Shown here: positions 59,511 to 64,000 of the stretch, one piece after another
Position numbering within the stretch: the first letter of the stretch is position 1
Layout of the letters: each line of letters begins with the position of its first letter
DNA from: Scortum barcoo
Lineage: Eukaryota; Chordata; Actinopteri; Centrarchiformes; Terapontidae
Direction of reading: 5' to 3'
DNA length: 64,000 bases
NCBI GenBank assembly: GCA_023238725.1
Contig: CM041531.1
Span: 18,374,643-18,438,642, forward strand
Translations under genes and position numbers: made by a program
Notes under the pieces: generated by a model
Told to the model about the DNA's origin: nothing
Database searches by the model: none
What the model saw: the letters and a program-made list of their open reading frames with translations, nothing else

Positions 59511-62500
59511 TCATTTCAGTTTCTGTTCTGTTGCGGCAAGACCTATATATGTAGTGTTACAGATTACCATGGTCAAACAATGACATGTACATGGTTGCAA
59601 AGAGCATTTTTTTTTCATAATTCAATTGAAAGTATATGAACAGTTCCATGAAAAGAGGTTTCTATTGCTCCCTCTAGGTCTCCCTCCTCTGCTCACAGAT
59701 GCTTCGACTAACGACGTACTTGTGCATCCTTCCCAGCTTCCCACCCACAAATATCTGCAACAGCTGTAGGAAAGAAAGTAAGACAGAAGAGCAAAGGAGC
59801 AAGTTCAGGCAGGCCACTCGTGACCACAGAATCCGAGAACAAGTTTACTTAAGTCACAAGTCTGTGAAACAGTCGAGAAACTGCCACTGAATACAAGCTA
59901 AAGGTAACAATACCTAAAAGCACGCACAGTCGTAGGCTGACTTTTGGTTAAACGTGGAAATTTTTTGATTTGTTGGTTTGGTGTTGTTAAACTCACCACA
60001 ACAACGTTTTTTTTTATTATTTCTGCAAATGTCATTCAAAAATGATTCTTTGTGTTTAAAAATAATCAGATGGGGGAAATGATACCACAAAGGTTTTGAC
60101 AGTCTGTGAGTGCGTTATAAGTAAAACTCCCTTTGGCAAAAATCAGACTCCAAATGTTAGCTGTCACCTGCTAAGAGCTCTAGTGCTGAAATATTCTTCA
60201 TTACAATTGAATGTGCTGCATGTTAACCCAATCTAAGCCTTACTGCTATCATCTATAAAGCAAACCTTTCGTACTTCTCCTTTCTGCGGTATATTTAGAT
60301 GGTTGTCTTCCAGCCAAGTTTGTATCCAACAACTTGTTCAGCAAATAAACACAATCCATTGTTGGCCTTCTTCTACTTCCAAACAACACCTGAACAGAGT
60401 GGATCCACTGCCATGCTGTACATTTGGCAGACACACGTCACATTCTCTTAATCAAACTACATTTTATATTTTGGAAAACTATAGTTTGGATCCAAAGTCT
60501 TTTATGATGTTGTAATGTAAGGTGACATTGCAGTATATGGCCAATGTTGAAATGTTCCCTTGTCATTTTGGCAATATTATTGCAGTTGTATATAGGTCCC
60601 TTAAGGTCCTTTTAAATCAATATGCTTGATGTTGGACAATTTCCATCCCTATTTTCACTAGAGCCAAGCAATGAGATGAAATCAAATAAGCACCTTACAG
60701 TAGGTTATCATACTATAATGTCCTATAACTCTTGGGGTCGTGTATGCACCATGGCTGTGGCTCTTACCTCTCCCTTGCCCTCTGCAGTAATGTGCTTCCA
60801 GTGTGTGCTGGTCAAAAGCAAACCTGCATATTTATCAGCACTCCTTATGTAATGCAGTAATTTGAGCGCTGTGAATTTTCAATGAAAAACCAAATAAGAA
60901 TCCTAAATATGATTCTTTCTCATCTAACCATCTAACTACTCTGGGGAACTGAAATGTGTTGCTTTTGCTGAAAGGTGACAGACATTAAAACCCTACTTTA
61001 AACCGAAGCCAGCTTTCATTTACGTAATATTATCATTTTTCACTGCTTTTTTTTTCAATGCTTCTGTTGGATAACGTTGAAGACTGCAGGAAAGGAGTTG
61101 GAGTGCTATTGTAGCCTCATTGTTTCATATATCCTAACAAAAGAATTAAATATTGCTGGGGATGAAGTCACAGTCTGTGCATGGACTCAACCAGGGAATT
61201 TTAATCCCCTCAACCTAAAAGCAAGCTTTAGTCTAATGTCACACTAATACACCACTGTATTTGCACAGCAGATCGGCCCGTATGTGCGTTACTGCTCTGC
61301 ATTCCACTAAAAGCTGTGTGGAAATTGGTGGCCTTATCCCTCTCATGCTAAGGACCACAGTACAGACTGCATCTTTACTAGGTAACACCATATTTCCTCT
61401 TCAGATCCATGTGCGACTGCCATCTTGCCTGACTTTGTATTACTCCCTGTCACTTGTTTTGATGGGTTTTGTTCCAAGTGGCATTGATGTGGAGAATTTG
61501 TACATTAGCACAATACTCCCTGACAATAGTATGAGAACAGTAGCACCTTATCCACAGTGGAATGAATAATGTAAGACTCTAGACAGCAAACTAAATATAA
61601 AGTATTGTTCTACATGCATAGAGCTGTGCCATCGAAATGAATGATTACAAGCAAATTGTTATCAAAATTGAGAGTATTCTTACATATTACTCTGACGCAG
61701 ACAATAGCTAGCAATACCATCCATAGGTGTATTACAATAATATTTTAATGATGCTATTGGAACAAATTATGCATGAAAATAAGTATTTTAGAAAGTGTTT
61801 TACTTCTATACTAGTAATTATCTCACTTTCCATTGCTGTGTTTTGTGCCAAATATCGCACCGAAACAAGACCAAATTACTGATAAAACCACCAACATTGA
61901 GCATGAGCACACATCCTACTCATACACATGTCTGAAAGCAGATTAGTAACCTCCCATTTTCTTTTACAATATTGTGTAATTGATATTATGTAATTGCCAT
62001 TGTCAGTGTGGTGTATAAATCACTGCTGTCAACGCCCCATTAATCCTAATTTATTTTTGATGTGGAACAAGACCTCGCCCTGCTGTACAAACATGCATGT
62101 GCTAATATTGAGAATCTAAAATATATTTACAGACGGAGTATATACATGTACACACACAATGGGGCTGCAACAGATTTTAAGGTCCACTGAACTTTGAAAG
62201 CATTTTACTGTACATGTCAAATTTCGCCATATGTTTATTATGAATAAACTTACTTTATGCACAAGTAAATCTTTACTGTGAAAGATTCTGCCGTGACCCT
62301 CTGATTTCACAGAGAAATGCATGTGTTGTTATTACATATATATCATTTTGTTTTATTTGAAATAGCCACAGAAACAGGAGACTTCTCTCTCATGAGTTTC
62401 CCTCGTAAGGTCACCTCTTCCAGTAACCGTGCCGCAGGATGTAGGTCAGACATCACAACTGACAGGCGAGGGTGTGGTGGTGATACGGAGCGACACATAC

Positions 62501-64000
62501 ACACACAGTTGGCTTGCAGTTCAAACTATTACAGCACTACAGGGATTTCCCCTGCAGCTGAAGCCCTTCCAGTGTTGCCTATCCCTGGTGTGGCTTCCAT
62601 TGTCTGTACTTCCCAAAGATAACAGAGAATGTGTTTAATGAGGACGACCATCACGGAACAGGGTTCCCTCTAATGCTGGGCAATTGCATGTGGGGAATAC
62701 TTAATCCTTGCTTCTGTAGCATCAAAGGGGCCTCTCTCATAGGCACTGTAGGCTGGCTTGTAAACCTATATACTTACACACTGCAGTGTTAACCTTACTG
62801 ATGTTCCACATGGTTTTATAGAAATTTCAGCTTCCTTAACAAAATGCTGTTTGACATTGAAGGTCAGACAGCGCAGTTATATGGGTTAATGTACAGTATG
62901 AATCATGAACACAGTTAAAACAACACTAGTTATGACAGTAAATTGCAGAAAACATGCACCAGATGGCTCTGTCAGCAGCCAGGGCTTTATGGTAGCCTGG
63001 AAAATTACCATCATCAGGCGGATCTGACGCTGCCACTCGTTTTGTTGCTGCAGCTCCACATGAGATCCACGTTAGGTTTTGTTTAGCTGTGTAAACAGTG
63101 CTCTGCCGTGCTGGTTGCAGATGTTGAGGTTTCTTTTGAATGGCTGTACCAGTAGTCAGCTGGCTGGCATACCAAGGGATAATTATGGTTTTCTTATTGG
63201 CGGTGGTGGTGGTGGAAGGGGCTGGGCACACAGAGAGGCCCTACTGCTCCTCAGCTATGGGATGGAGCAGGTCCAGTAATGAAACCTGAAAAGGGGATGT
63301 GGCTGGCTACACCAGCTGGAAACAATGGTCTCTCTCACTGTAACACATTCTTTCCAGTCTGTTTTCCTTCTCAAGTTCGTTTCCAAATCATGTATCTTTT
63401 TGGAAAACAATTGGAACGAAAAGAAACAAAACATTCCACGAAGCTCATCTTTCAAGTGTGTATGATTGTACATTTTATGTTTTATACTCACGAAATGTTT
63501 TAGCACTAACAAAAATACTGTTGAACTGAGTTGTATAAAAAAAAAACTTTTATATTTCTATGAAGAAAAACAACTAAGTTCAGCATCCATCCTGATCCTG
63601 TGAGAGGATTCAACTTTTATTAAGTTTATCTGTGAGAACTGTTACCACTAAAACAAGAATACATATATATTGACACACAACAGCAAGGCAAAAGTTTAGA
63701 GATTAACAATAAGTGCTGGTGGCTGCTCTTAAAAGAGGATATACACTGACTTAAAAATCACTGCAGTAAAATGCTTTTACTAGTCAAGGTTGTGTCTTCC
63801 ACAGAACCAGGAATTCGCCTTGAACAGGTTGTTCTTGTTTACTATTTTGCAAGGTCTCTTTACCGAAATAATGTTAAGTAATTTTTTTCTTTTTAACCGT
63901 GACTGGTTTTATTGAATAAGACGTTACTCCCCTGACCCTTGTGTCATTGTGTCTGACTCTGCTGACACTATGCTACGGATGACTGATGGAGAACATTTTT

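Larger units (their letters stand above)
47632..64000 (+). other. About 16 kb without a recognisable coding exon, probably first intron of the downstream gene
   Basis: No open frame on either strand shows a recognisable protein. In particular I see no adenylate cyclase segment. A short candidate exon (48247-48279) sits between 'tctctgcag' and 'gtgagtc' and could be a second 5' non-coding exon. The region contains a LINE tail at 59448-59510, short CA and CT tracts, a long hairpin at 57449-57553 and several moderately GC-rich islands with homeodomain-like TAAT sites. It ends inside the same non-coding sequence. Confidence 0.5.

Noticed and set aside
1..64000. CRISPR arrays, tRNA or rRNA genes, bacterial-type operons or endogenous retroviral genes
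   Set aside because: None was recognised when reading through both strands. Repeats present are microsatellites, LINE tails and DNA transposon relics.

Overview
This window is nuclear DNA from a vertebrate, almost certainly a ray-finned (teleost) fish, probably a percomorph. The evidence is multi-exon genes with GT-AG introns, CpG-rich promoters, fish-type LINE 3' tails, a Tc1/mariner relic, a palindromic MITE and many microsatellites. All recognised genes lie on the + strand. The order cnep1r1 - heatr3 - tent4b matches the human 16q12.1 order as I know it. Species and gene identities come from recognising encoded proteins, not from a database search.

Layout. (1) 1-8961: a recent tandem array of three arylamine N-acetyltransferase (NAT) copies in near-identical units of about 3.34 kb. 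The middle copy (4658-5521) is open for 287 aa. The first copy carries at least three frame-shifting indels and the third carries one. Each of the two spacers holds a tiny two-exon candidate ORF with a nearby polyadenylation signal. (2) 8962-10140: intergenic, with an hAT-like element remnant. (3) 10268-13056: cnep1r1, six coding exons, 125 aa, with a 517-bp palindromic MITE and a LINE tail in its introns. (4) 13778-23705: heatr3, fifteen coding exons, 673 aa, with a LINE fragment in intron 3 and one GC-AG intron. (5) 23706-26690: 3' UTR and intergenic, with a decayed Tc1-like transposon. (6) 27133-44982: tent4b, twelve coding exons, 666 aa, with a CpG-rich promoter carrying CTCF-like, GC-box and NRF1 motifs, a 10.8-kb first intron and an A/T-rich 3' UTR to about 47.37 kb. 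(7) From about 47.38 kb a second CpG-rich, promoter-like start with a splice donor at 47632, then about 16 kb with no recognisable coding exon. By synteny this may be the 5' non-coding end and first intron of adcy7, but that is inference.

The three intact genes are housekeeping genes without an obvious shared pathway: CNEP1R1 is the membrane adaptor of the lipin phosphatase CTDNEP1, HEATR3 is the RPL5/5S-RNP import chaperone and TENT4B is a non-canonical poly(A) polymerase. Their proximity reflects conserved synteny. NAT is a xenobiotic and arylamine acetylating enzyme. I found no tRNA or rRNA gene, CRISPR array or intact autonomous mobile element, and nothing that looks like a new multi-gene system. 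The most unusual region is the NAT array.
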